Positions 1-6,346 are shown, numbered from the stretch's first letter. The stretch: 6,512 bases of DNA from Bacillota bacterium (GCA_023446675.1 JAEXPO010000047.1:1-6512), one strand, 5' to 3'. Program-made: numbers and translations. The notes: generated by a model not told the origin, from the letters alone.

Positions 1-110
1 TTTATAGCCAGAAAAGAGACGGGGAAACCCAGGAGCTTCATAAGCATATTGAGCTTTTATACGACATTTCAGACTGTTGGGGAGGAAAGAGGAATGAATC
101 AGGATTTTGA
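1..110 (+). CDS. C-terminal tail of an unidentified upstream protein (partial)
   Basis: The reading frame that begins at base 3 is open from the window edge to a TGA at 108-110. It encodes about 35 residues, including the amphipathic, helix-like stretch TQELHKHIELLYDISDCW. The end overlaps the next gene's ATG (94) by 17 nt, and that gene's GGAGG site lies inside this frame, a layout typical of translationally coupled operon genes. The frame beginning at base 1 is also open here but gives a less protein-like sequence, and frame 2 has a stop at once. The fragment is too short to assign a family. From context it could be another catabolic or transport gene of the same operon, but that is inference. 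Confidence 0.45.
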   Translation, partial: YSQKRDGETQELHKHIELLYDISDCWGGKRNESGF

Positions 111-2001
111 AATAAGGGTGGATGAAACGACGGGGGCAATCGCTTCCGTCCTTTTATACGGCAATGAGCTTATTAATACCGAAAAGCCCGCTCCTTCGGA
201 GTTTTACGTTAACGGCCACCCCTTGAGCCTTCGGAAAACCGGCGCTTTTCCGGAAGCGGAAACCCAATGGGGCACGCTTTACCGCTACAGCATGAAGGGG
301 GAGCGCTTTGTCAACCATTTTTGCGGCTGGGGGCTTGTCCTGGCCCGTTCCATGGGTTCCCGGGAGGATTTAAAGTATAATTGCTATGGAATTAATTACC
401 ATGTCCGCAGGGATTATGCCGAGCCTACCTGTCCCATTCCGGGGCCGGGAGGCCCGGTGGTGGAGGCACCTCTATGGGTGGATTCCTTTTCGCTTTTAAA
501 TTTGAACTGGAAATTTTGGGGAGAGGATACCCGAATGCTATTTCCCTCCGCCCATTCCAACGGCCCGGTGGGTGAGGACGGACATGCGGGCTACGAGCAT
601 GATACGCCGGAGAACTGCAAGAGGTATCTTGTTAATGACTGGAGACGTATTTATCCCGGTGTGCTTGTCATTCACGGAGGGCTGTTTTACAATGCGCGAA
701 CCGAAGAATGGATAGCCGTAACCTGCCGCCGTTCTCATGTGGGCTATATCCTCAATACGGAAAACGCGGGCAGGGGTGTGAGCTATGATTTTACCCTTCA
801 CGCCCCCTTTAATCCCGGGGATGCGCTGCGGCTGCCCGAGATAAAGCTTTATTACGGCAAAAGCCGGGAAGAAATGATGGCCTGGCTGGGCGACTATGTT
901 ACCTTTTACTACGAGGAGCCGCCGGAATGGGTACATAAAACCCTATGGAGCGACGGCCTTTGCTGGAACAACAAGCCCACCTGGACCCAGCAGGCGGATT
1001 TTTGGGAATCGGAAATTGAAAAGGGGCTGTACAGCGGTATTAAATACAGCCTTGTTACCAACCGTCCCATCCGAAGCGGAACCTCGCCCTTTGGCTATGA
1101 ACCGGATCCCAATCATGGCTCTATCCATGAGTTTAAGGCCATGTGCCGCCGCTTGGCGGACAAAGGGGTTCCCATGCTTATATGGATGTCCCACACCGGC
1201 CTTATGCCCGGTGCCCAGGAGGTTGACGACGACTGGTTTATACGGGGCATGGACGGGCGCATTACCGCTTCCTGGGGCAATGAGGACGGAGGGATGATGG
1301 CAATTAATCCCGGTCATCCCGGTTATATTGAGTATACCAAAAAATGGATACGCTTTTATATGAAGGAATGCGGTGCAAAGGGCATCTTTATGGACTGCCT
1401 GGGCTGGGCTTTTCCGCCGGATTTTAAGCCGAGAGCCTTTATGCGTTATCCCGGAGATACCAATCTTATGACACTGAGGTTTATAGAGGAGATTTACGCT
1501 TGTATAAAGGAATGCGATCCGGAAGGCATTCTCCTTGGCGAAGGAGCCCCTCTTGATGCGCCGGTCAATGTTATTACCATTCATACCAATCCGGTTCGGG
1601 CCATTGACGGCATGGGTCCCAGGGATTTCTTCCTCCAGCTTAACCGCTATTCCAAAAAGCGCATGGTCATCGATCAGGGGCCCCAGCTATTCGCGGCATC
1701 AGGTATCTGCTGCAAAGACGATGGGGCGGGGTGGGAGGAGAAGAATCGCTATCTTAACCGTCTGCTCCGGGAAAATGGGGGGAGAAGCGCCTTTACCCAT
1801 CTTCCCGGAGATCTTTCCATTCTTGAGGATTTACTGGTGGTGCCGGCTGTGGAGGGCCACCTCTACAGTGAGCTTCGGCTTCCCCAGGAATGGGCGGGTA
1901 TTCGTTTTCTGACGGAGGAAACGGATGGGACACAGATTGCGGCTTCGGAACCCGGTGTGTTTCGACATGTGCCCACAGGCATTTACAGAATGAGAAAATA
2001 A
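94..2001 (+). CDS. Putative cytoplasmic glycoside hydrolase, TIM-barrel, GH36/clan-D-like (possibly DUF6259-type)
   Basis: This 635-aa protein starts at ATG 94, preceded by GGAGG at 81-85 with 8-nt spacing. An upstream in-frame TTG at 49 has no such site. No signal peptide or membrane segment is visible, so it should act in the cytoplasm. Residues 6-27 (EIRVDETTGAIASVLL...) open an N-terminal beta-rich domain of about 270 residues. A barrel follows: IKYSLVTNRP (316-325), GVPMLIWMSHTG (358-369), DDDWFIRGMDGR (378-389), AINPGHPGY (403-411), GAKGIFMDCLGW (427-438) and EGILLGEGAP (477-486). These match, in order, the barrel strands of the GH36-like enzyme encoded next door. D434 falls where the GH36 nucleophile lies and E483 where ENCSSGG lies. 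The GH36 'SD' acid/base and the LDxGWFG motif are absent. Glycosidase action on an alpha-linked sugar is inferred from fold and neighbour; the substrate is unknown. Confidence 0.7.
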   Translation: MNQDFEIRVDETTGAIASVLLYGNELINTEKPAPSEFYVNGHPLSLRKTGAFPEAETQWGTLYRYSMKGERFVNHFCGWGLVLARSMGSREDLKYNCYGINYHVRRDYAEPTCPIPGPGGPVVEAPLWVDSFSLLNLNWKFWGEDTRMLFPSAHSNGPVGEDGHAGYEHDTPENCKRYLVNDWRRIYPGVLVIHGGLFYNARTEEWIAVTCRRSHVGYILNTENAGRGVSYDFTLHAPFNPGDALRLPEIKLYYGKSREEMMAWLGDYVTFYYEEPPEWVHKTLWSDGLCWNNKPTWTQQADFWESEIEKGLYSGIKYSLVTNRPIRSGTSPFGYEPDPNHGSIHEFKAMCRRLADKGVPMLIWMSHTGLMPGAQEVDDDWFIRGMDGRITASWGNEDGGMMAINPGHPGYIEYTKKWIRFYMKECGAKGIFMDCLGWAFPPDFKPRAFMRYPGDTNLMTLRFIEEIYACIKECDPEGILLGEGAPLDAPVNVITIHTNPVRAIDGMGPRDFFLQLNRYSKKRMVIDQGPQLFAASGICCKDDGAGWEEKNRYLNRLLRENGGRSAFTHLPGDLSILEDLLVVPAVEGHLYSELRLPQEWAGIRFLTEETDGTQIAASEPGVFRHVPTGIYRMRK

Positions 2002-2062
2002 ATTTGGTCTGCTGGAAAGATCCGTATTGGGAAGGCCGTAGTGTAAAAAGGACTATTAACGA

Positions 2063-2080
2063 CAGGGGGAACAGGGAATG
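2063..2080 (+). promoter_or_regulatory. Ribosome binding site and start of the GH36-like gene
   Basis: AGGGGG at 2064-2069 lies 8 nt before ATG 2078. The 76-bp gap between the two hydrolase genes (2002-2077) contains no convincing terminator or promoter, so the two genes are probably co-transcribed. Confidence 0.55.
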
Positions 2081-4141
2081 GACATAAAACCGCAAACAGG
2101 AGCCATTAAGCTGGATTTGGAGGAGGGGGGCCGAATAAAGGCCCTTCGTGTAGGAAGCGGTACTTTTTCCTGGCTGGATCCGGAGCTTTCTTCCCCTGTT
2201 TTTGCGCTGGGCTATGACAGTGAGGTGCACTGGGGAAACGAGGAGCGCTTTCAATACCGTGGTTTGAAGCAGTACGAGGAGGAAGACGGTTCTCTTATTC
2301 TTAAGCTGCTGTTCCACGATAAAGTAAAAAACCTTTGTATTGAATGCTTTTTCAGAACCTTTCCGGAGTACGGTGTTTTAGAGCAATGGGCAGAGGTCAC
2401 CAATACCGGCTCCGAAGCCATGCGGCTTGAAAGGCTGGATAGCTTTTCCTGGTACCTGAATGCTTCCCTTACCCGGCTCTCCTATTTCACCGGCCTTTGG
2501 GGCCATGAATTCACTCCTGCCGACGAGGTGCTGGACGGAAGAAGCGTCCTTCTTCAAAGCACTATGGGGCGATCGGCGGGAAACGGCCTTCCGCTTTTTC
2601 ATCTGGGAGACGGTCAGGGCTGCCATATGATTGGCGCCCTGGCTTGGTCCGGCAATTGGGCCATACGCTTTAATCCCCTGAACCGGGTGAGCTATGGCAG
2701 CTATGTGTACCAGGCGGACGGAGGCATTCATGACACCCTGTTTTACACGGATCTCATGCCTGGCGGCTGTTTTAAAGGTGTTCACATGGTTATGGCCTTT
2801 GCTTCGGAGGGCGGCGCAGACAGGGCTGCAGGAGAATTGATCCGCTGGGGGCGGCAATACTGGTATGTGAAGAGCCCATCCCGGGCAGAGGGGCTGCCGG
2901 TGGCGTGGAACCACTGGTGGCCCTATGAAGACAGTGACATTGATGAAGACGTCTTTCTGGCCAATGTCCGCCAGGCAGAGCAAATGGGAGTGGAGCTTTG
3001 TACTCTGGATTCAGGCTGGTTCGGACCTTCCGGGCGGCATACTGCCTGGGGGGATTACCGGGGTGACTGGCACATGGTTAATCGTGAAAGGTTTCCCGGG
3101 GGCATTGAAACCCTTTCACGGGAGGTCAGGGAAAGGGGAATGGGCTTTGGGCTATGGTGCGAAATTGAGTCCGTAGGCTCCAAATCGGAGCTGCATACAC
3201 ACCATCCGGAGTTTCTGGCCCGCAGGGACGGAAAGAATTTGGGCTATTTATGCTTCGGCAGCCCTTCGGTTCAGGAGTGGGCGATAAATACTCTGGATCG
3301 CCTTATTCGTGACTATTCCTGCAGCTGGATTAAAATCGATTTTAACGTGGATGCGGGTTATGGCTGCAATGAAACCGGCCATGGCCACGGAAGGGGAGAT
3401 GGCCTTTACGCCCACTATCAGGGATTATATATCGTTTTGGACAGGATTAGAGCCATACACCCGGAGGTGATTCTGGAAAACTGCTCCTCCGGCGGGCTTC
3501 GAACAGATCTTGAGATGATGCGCCATTTTCATATTCACTTTTTAAGCGATCCGGATTTGCCTGATCATAACCTCCAGCTGATTTGGGGGTTTACCTCTGC
3601 CTTTGCTCCGGAGCGGGCTCTGCATTTTCCCTGGTCCGACGCAAAAATAGGGCTTTGGGATGGGTTTAAGCCAACGGATAATACGCTTTCAGTGCATCAA
3701 ACGGATTTTTATATCCGAACCGCCCTGCTAAACGGCTTTGGCCTTTCCCACAAGCTTCCCCTGCTTCCGGAGAAGGTACGGGAGCGCTTTGTCTGCCATA
3801 TCCGGCTGTACAAGGATAAAATACGAGGAATTCTTAAAGGCTCCCTTGTTTATCGCTTAACGGAGCAGTCCCTGCGTACCGGCAAAGGGCAAAGATGGGC
3901 GGTGTTCCAGTACCAGGTGCCTGAAAGCGGAAGCGGCATTGTTTTTGTTTTCCGGCTCAAAGGAGGAGAAGCAAGAAGAACCATCAGCTTTAAAGGCTTG
4001 GAGGAGGACAGGCTGTACACCCTAAAGGACGAGGATGAACGTGTTTTTATGGATAGGCTGTCAGGCCGAAGCCTAATGGAGGAGGGACTTACATTCACTC
4101 ATTTACTGGAAGAGGATTCCCTTATTCTGTTCTACGATTAA
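2078..4141 (+). CDS. GH36-like alpha-galactosidase-family glycoside hydrolase
   Basis: This 687-aa protein has the full architecture of bacterial GH36 enzymes (usually about 650-750 aa). The N-terminal beta-sandwich carries FPEYGVLEQWAEVTNTG (95-111) followed by LERLDSF. The catalytic barrel holds VAWNHWWPY (275-283), LDSGWFG (310-316), GLWCEIESV (358-366), KIDFN (419-423), ENCSSGG (467-473) and SD (490-491). A C-terminal beta domain runs from about 590. By family knowledge D421 is the nucleophile and D491 the acid/base of a retaining alpha-galactosidase or alpha-N-acetylgalactosaminidase reaction. Several motifs differ from classical members (LDSGW for LDDGW, KIDFN for KWDxN, CEIE for FEPE), which points to a divergent subgroup, so galactose specificity is likely but not certain. 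There is no signal peptide, so it is cytoplasmic. It follows the other hydrolase in the same direction and probably acts on the same imported substrate. Confidence 0.87.
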   Translation: MDIKPQTGAIKLDLEEGGRIKALRVGSGTFSWLDPELSSPVFALGYDSEVHWGNEERFQYRGLKQYEEEDGSLILKLLFHDKVKNLCIECFFRTFPEYGVLEQWAEVTNTGSEAMRLERLDSFSWYLNASLTRLSYFTGLWGHEFTPADEVLDGRSVLLQSTMGRSAGNGLPLFHLGDGQGCHMIGALAWSGNWAIRFNPLNRVSYGSYVYQADGGIHDTLFYTDLMPGGCFKGVHMVMAFASEGGADRAAGELIRWGRQYWYVKSPSRAEGLPVAWNHWWPYEDSDIDEDVFLANVRQAEQMGVELCTLDSGWFGPSGRHTAWGDYRGDWHMVNRERFPGGIETLSREVRERGMGFGLWCEIESVGSKSELHTHHPEFLARRDGKNLGYLCFGSPSVQEWAINTLDRLIRDYSCSWIKIDFNVDAGYGCNETGHGHGRGDGLYAHYQGLYIVLDRIRAIHPEVILENCSSGGLRTDLEMMRHFHIHFLSDPDLPDHNLQLIWGFTSAFAPERALHFPWSDAKIGLWDGFKPTDNTLSVHQTDFYIRTALLNGFGLSHKLPLLPEKVRERFVCHIRLYKDKIRGILKGSLVYRLTEQSLRTGKGQRWAVFQYQVPESGSGIVFVFRLKGGEARRTISFKGLEEDRLYTLKDEDERVFMDRLSGRSLMEEGLTFTHLLEEDSLILFYD

Positions 4142-4176
4142 TTGGCCTGAAGGCAGTAAGTTCAGCAAAATAGCAA

Positions 4177-4205
4177 TAGACAGAAATGATGTAGGGGTGT
4201 ATAAT
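4177..4205 (+). promoter_or_regulatory. SigA-type promoter of the folate-transporter unit
   Basis: TAGACA (4177-4182) and TATAAT (4200-4205) are separated by exactly 17 bp. This is a perfect -10 and a -35 with one mismatch to TTGACA. Initiation is expected near 4212, about 12 nt before the first paired base of the riboswitch, which fits a riboswitch-controlled leader. The promoter separates this unit from the hydrolase genes upstream. Confidence 0.75.
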
Positions 4206-4223
4206 CAAAAAAAATTGAATAAA

Positions 4224-4323
4224 AAACAGAGCAGGTATTGTGCGTCAAGTGCCGGGGAATGGGAGTAGAGTCTCCGGACGAAAAGCTGAAAGGGCTTGCG
4301 GTACAATGTTACATCCGCTGTTT
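4224..4323 (+). ncRNA. THF (tetrahydrofolate) riboswitch aptamer
   Basis: The leader reproduces the THF-riboswitch layout. P1 is AAACAG 4224-4229 with CTGTTT 4318-4323. P2 is ATTGT 4237-4241 with ACAAT 4303-4307. P3 is CCGGGGA 4252-4258 with TCTCCGG 4271-4277 (one G-U). The P4 hairpin is AAGC 4283-4286 with GCTT 4294-4297. The characteristic segments GCGTCAAGTG (4242-4251), TGGGA in the P3 loop, TGCGGTACAAT (4297-4307) and ACATCCGCT (4311-4319) closely resemble the described Eubacterium siraeum THF riboswitch as I recall it. A P3-loop to J2/1 pseudoknot can form between GGA 4262-4264 / GTA 4265-4267 and TCC 4314-4316 / TAC 4310-4312 with one bulged A. By family knowledge it binds reduced folates and turns off folate uptake when folate is plentiful. 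Its position before an S-component gene agrees with that. Confidence 0.85.
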
Positions 4324-4339
4324 GAAATAATTGGAAGTT

Positions 4340-4419
4340 ATCCTTCTCTTTATTGAGGCAGTATATTAACGTCTTTAGCGTAAATCATCACGGCACCTGC
4401 CAATTTAGAAGAGAGGGGT
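4340..4419 (+). promoter_or_regulatory. Probable riboswitch expression platform: SD-sequestering stem ending in a T-run
   Basis: ATCCTTCTCTT (4340-4350) can pair with AAGAGAGGGGT (4409-4419) over 11 bp including two G-U pairs. The second strand contains the Shine-Dalgarno sequence of the next gene. Inside lie ATT 4352-4354 / AAT 4402-4404 and GGCAG 4357-4361 / CTGCC 4397-4401, which extend the stem. Six T (4419-4424) follow immediately and abut the ATG, so the structure could block ribosome binding, terminate transcription, or both. A small competing hairpin, GGAAG 4333-4337 / CTTCT 4343-4347, would free the SD. Which state THF stabilises is inferred, not seen. Confidence 0.55.
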
Positions 4420-4424
4420 TTTTT

Positions 4425-5351
4425 ATGTCTGAAAATAACGTGTCCGTCAAACTGAAGAGAATCATTCAAACAGGCCTTCTTCTGGCCTTGGCTGTAGTTG
4501 TCAGAAATATTAGCTACATGGTGTATTTTATGGGTGCACCGGGGATGCGCATCTCTCTGGCCGGTATTTTTTCCGATCTGCCTGCCATATTATTTGGCCC
4601 GCTTTATGGAGGCATCGCCGGAGGCCTTCTGGATATTTTGGGTTTTCTGCTAAAGCCGGAGGGAGGGTTTTTGCCCCTTCTTACCTTAACGGCTATTTTG
4701 GATGGCGTCCTCATCGGGTTTATGTGGCGGGGCCTTGAAAAAGCGGATAATAAATATATTCTTAAAGGTTTTTGGGTATTTTTCATACTTGTGGGAGCTT
4801 TAGGCCTTTTCAATCAAATCAGCTCCATCTATTTTCCCAACCTGGCCACCACAAAAGCCCTTAACGGCATTGGTGAAAACAAGGGATACCTTGCGCTGGG
4901 GCTTGTTGTTATATCGGTATTAGGTATTCTGCTGCTTCTTTTAAACAGAGTCATTCGCACGAAGATGCCTGATGCCGGAATACATCGCTATTACTTAAAA
5001 CTCCTTTTATCCGTGGGACTGCCCGGAATACTCGTCACAACACTGAATACCTTCATTCTACAGCTTTTCATACCCGGATTGGGTGAAATGGGCTTTGTAG
5101 TGTTCTGGATACCCAGAATGGTTAAAGAGCTGTTTATGATTGTACTTCAGGCGTATGTGATGAGTATTCTGCTCACGGTGTATGACCGTTATCAATTCAG
5201 CAGAAGCAATCGGAAGAAGGTAAAGTCAGGGACACAGGAGAAGGCAGAAGGCGCGACACCGGAAGCTGTTCCTGAAAAGGATTCTGAAAAGGATTCTGAA
5301 TTAAATTTAGTTAAGGATCCGCAAAAGGAGCCCGTAAAGAACCCGGAATAG
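4425..5351 (+). CDS. folT: ECF transporter S-component, folate-specific (FolT type)
   Basis: This 308-aa integral membrane protein starts at ATG 4425 behind AGAGGGG (4412-4418, 6-nt spacing). The in-frame TTG at 4353 lies inside the leader structure and has no SD. Hydrophobic segments sit at about 13-35, 42-62, 65-75, 84-99, 114-132, 154-173, 189-212 and 224-252. The S-component signature of the FolT group is visible: R42 with SLAGIFSDLPAILFGPLYGG, then GGLLDILG, then GGFLPLLTLTAILDGVLIGF (80-99), and late in the protein PRMVKELFMIVLQAY (230-244). It would bind folate in the membrane and work with a shared EcfA/A'/T energising module, which is not in this window. The THF riboswitch in front is the strongest evidence for substrate. 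It is larger than usual FolT proteins (about 170-200 aa): residues about 103-187 form an extra part with added membrane segments, and residues 257-308 form a hydrophilic charged tail. Confidence 0.8.
   Translation: MSENNVSVKLKRIIQTGLLLALAVVVRNISYMVYFMGAPGMRISLAGIFSDLPAILFGPLYGGIAGGLLDILGFLLKPEGGFLPLLTLTAILDGVLIGFMWRGLEKADNKYILKGFWVFFILVGALGLFNQISSIYFPNLATTKALNGIGENKGYLALGLVVISVLGILLLLLNRVIRTKMPDAGIHRYYLKLLLSVGLPGILVTTLNTFILQLFIPGLGEMGFVVFWIPRMVKELFMIVLQAYVMSILLTVYDRYQFSRSNRKKVKSGTQEKAEGATPEAVPEKDSEKDSELNLVKDPQKEPVKNPE
5273..5300 (+). repeat. 12-bp tandem repeat in the tail of the S-component gene
   Basis: TGAAAAGGATTC occurs twice back to back (5273-5284, 5285-5296), with the first four bases of a third copy. 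It encodes the EKDSEKDSE part of the charged tail. The unit is a multiple of three, so slippage would change tail length without a frameshift. Confidence 0.85.
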
Positions 5352-5396
5352 GATCCCAAAATTCCTAAGCAACAGAATGCGTTTTGATTGATAAAT

Positions 5397-5452
5397 AAAA
5401 AAGCCTGGATAATATTAAGGGGTTTTAAGGTTTGATTTTAGTCAAGCCGGGC
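5397..5452 (-). terminator. Weak candidate terminator after the small ORF
   Basis: On the minus strand GCCCGG (5452-5447) can pair with CCAGGC (5408-5403) with one C-A mismatch and a 38-nt loop, followed directly by TTTTTTATTT (5402 downward). The long loop and mismatch make it weak, and it overlaps the last codons of the small ORF. No convincing forward terminator for the S-component gene was found between 5352 and 5616. Confidence 0.3.
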
Positions 5453-5522
5453 CAGAGGCCGCTTTCCTGGAATTAAACAGCCATTTGATGGCATAGACTA
5501 TGGCAGTTAAAACTGAAAACAT
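5442..5522 (-). CDS. Small ORF, 26-aa hydrophobic peptide, function unknown
   Basis: On the minus strand an ATG (5522-5520) is preceded by AAGGAGGTG (5537-5529), a near-perfect Shine-Dalgarno with 8 nt between GGAGG and the ATG. The frame runs to a TGA at 5444-5442. The product begins MFSVLTAIVYAIKWLF, a single hydrophobic or amphipathic helix, then NSRKAASGPA, a basic, flexible end. It would probably insert into or lie on the membrane with the basic end inside. It lies downstream of the MarR gene on the same strand, but the MarR terminator intervenes and no good promoter is visible between them, so expression may depend on read-through. I do not recognise the family. A membrane-active peptide, small regulator of a transporter, or type I toxin-like peptide are all conceivable but unsupported. 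The strong SD is the main reason to call it. Confidence 0.5.
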   Translation of the reverse strand: MFSVLTAIVYAIKWLFNSRKAASGPA

Positions 5523-5554
5523 GTTTTGCACCTCCTTATAGAATATGTTTTTTT

Positions 5555-5593
5555 AAAAAAGGCGCTGTCTTTCCAATGATGAAGGGCAGCGCC
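5555..5593 (-). terminator. Rho-independent terminator of the MarR gene
   Basis: Reading leftward, GGCGCTG (5593-5587) and CAGCGCC (5567-5561) form a 7-bp GC-rich stem, extendable through CCTT/AAG with a small bulge. A run of six T (5560-5555) follows at once. It begins 24 bp past the MarR stop codon. Confidence 0.85.
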
Positions 5594-5616
5594 CGATCAG
5601 TACCTAAAGGACTTCC

Positions 5617-6306
5617 TCAGTCGTTGTTTTCCGGTTCGTTGGGGTCTTTGGAAGAGGGGGGCGTTCTCCTGTCATCGTGGTGTCCCTTAAAATGAGGATG
5701 GCCGAAGCGCCTGTCGGGGCCGAATCCGGCAAACCCGTCCTCAAAGGGTCTTCCGCCAAACACGCCTCTCATGCCGTGCATACCCCTGTACATGGATAGC
5801 AATTTATTAAAGTGAACATCACCCATACGCTCTCTTGCGGCTTCCATCCAATCAAACATCTCGCCCTTCTCGTCGTCTGTTCCAAGCTCTGCTTCCAAAG
5901 CGGCAATGATCCGATCCAGATAGTCGCCGAAGTTTTTTTGCTCCTCATCGGAAAGGCAGGCTAAAAAACCTGGAATCTCTTTCTCAGGCTCCTCCTCATC
6001 CCGGCCCTTTTGTGTAAGCTTAATGAGAATGATGCGTTTATCGGTTTCCGAGGGCTCGCGAAGGATATAGCCATTTTTTTCTAGCTTGCCCAGCAGCTCG
6101 TTAAGTGAGGAAATCCGGATGCCCAGCAGGTAAGACAGGTCCTTGGTGCTGATCCCGTCCTTCATTCGAAGTACAGCCAAAATCCTGCCCTGACCCCGGG
6201 TTGTGTCGGCCATGGGGCCTACCGAGGCATGACTTTTAAGGTGCTGTTTCTGTAAAAGCCACTGGAGCTTTGTGAGTTTTTCGTATAATTCTGCATTTTG
6301 ATTCAT
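5617..6306 (-). CDS. MarR-family transcriptional regulator with Gly/His/Asp-rich C-terminal extension
   Basis: This 229-aa protein starts at ATG 6306-6304 behind GGAGG (6319-6315, 8-nt spacing). A winged helix-turn-helix typical of MarR spans about residues 36-102: ISTKDLSYLLG (52-62), recognition helix RISSLNELLGKLEKNGY (64-80), and a wing REPSETDKRIILIKLT (83-98) with the usual Asp-Lys-Arg. A helical segment rich in Glu/Asp follows (about 104-172) and would contribute to dimerisation. MarR proteins are usually 140-170 aa; the extra end (about 175-229) is rich in Gly, Phe, His and Asp (FGHPHFKGHHDDRR at 201-214), then a Pro/Glu/Asn tail, and looks disordered with possible metal-binding ability. 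Three palindromes around its own promoter suggest autoregulation. The divergent promoter suggests it also controls the gene to the right. The inducing ligand is unknown. Confidence 0.88.
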   Translation of the reverse strand: MNQNAELYEKLTKLQWLLQKQHLKSHASVGPMADTTRGQGRILAVLRMKDGISTKDLSYLLGIRISSLNELLGKLEKNGYILREPSETDKRIILIKLTQKGRDEEEPEKEIPGFLACLSDEEQKNFGDYLDRIIAALEAELGTDDEKGEMFDWMEAARERMGDVHFNKLLSMYRGMHGMRGVFGGRPFEDGFAGFGPDRRFGHPHFKGHHDDRRTPPSSKDPNEPENND

Positions 6307-6346
6307 TGGGAATACCTCCTTGTAATTTTAACAGGCATTTATTGTG

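Noticed and set aside
49..93. In-frame TTG start 15 codons before ATG 94
   Set aside because: No ribosome binding site precedes the TTG, whereas ATG 94 has GGAGG at 8-nt spacing; the extra residues look arbitrary and overlap the upstream frame.
896..1297. Other-frame + strand open frames inside the hydrolase genes (896-1297, 1535-1912, 1890-2087, 2925-3176)
   Set aside because: All overlap real genes in another frame, and their translations have no domain features.
943..1584. Long minus-strand open frame (213 codons) opposite the 635-aa gene
   Set aside because: It lies entirely opposite a convincing coding sequence, has low-complexity composition and no family motif; it is a shadow of the + strand gene. 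The same applies to 538-936, 1793-2317, 2378-2983, 3850-4098 and 4604-4813 on the minus strand.
4353..4424. In-frame TTG start 24 codons before ATG 4425
   Set aside because: It falls in the riboswitch expression platform, has no SD, and the encoded residues are not typical of an S-component N-terminus.
5403..5452. Possible forward terminator for the S-component gene (GCCTGG with CCGGGC)
   Set aside because: On the + strand the stem is followed by CAGAGGCCGC rather than a T-run, so it cannot be a normal intrinsic terminator in that direction.
5478..5514. GCCAT/ATGGC inverted repeats inside the small ORF
   Set aside because: The GCCAT-TTG-ATGGC stem has a 3-base loop and no T-run after it in either direction; it is explained as well by repeated Ala/Ile codons, so it was not called a terminator or operator.
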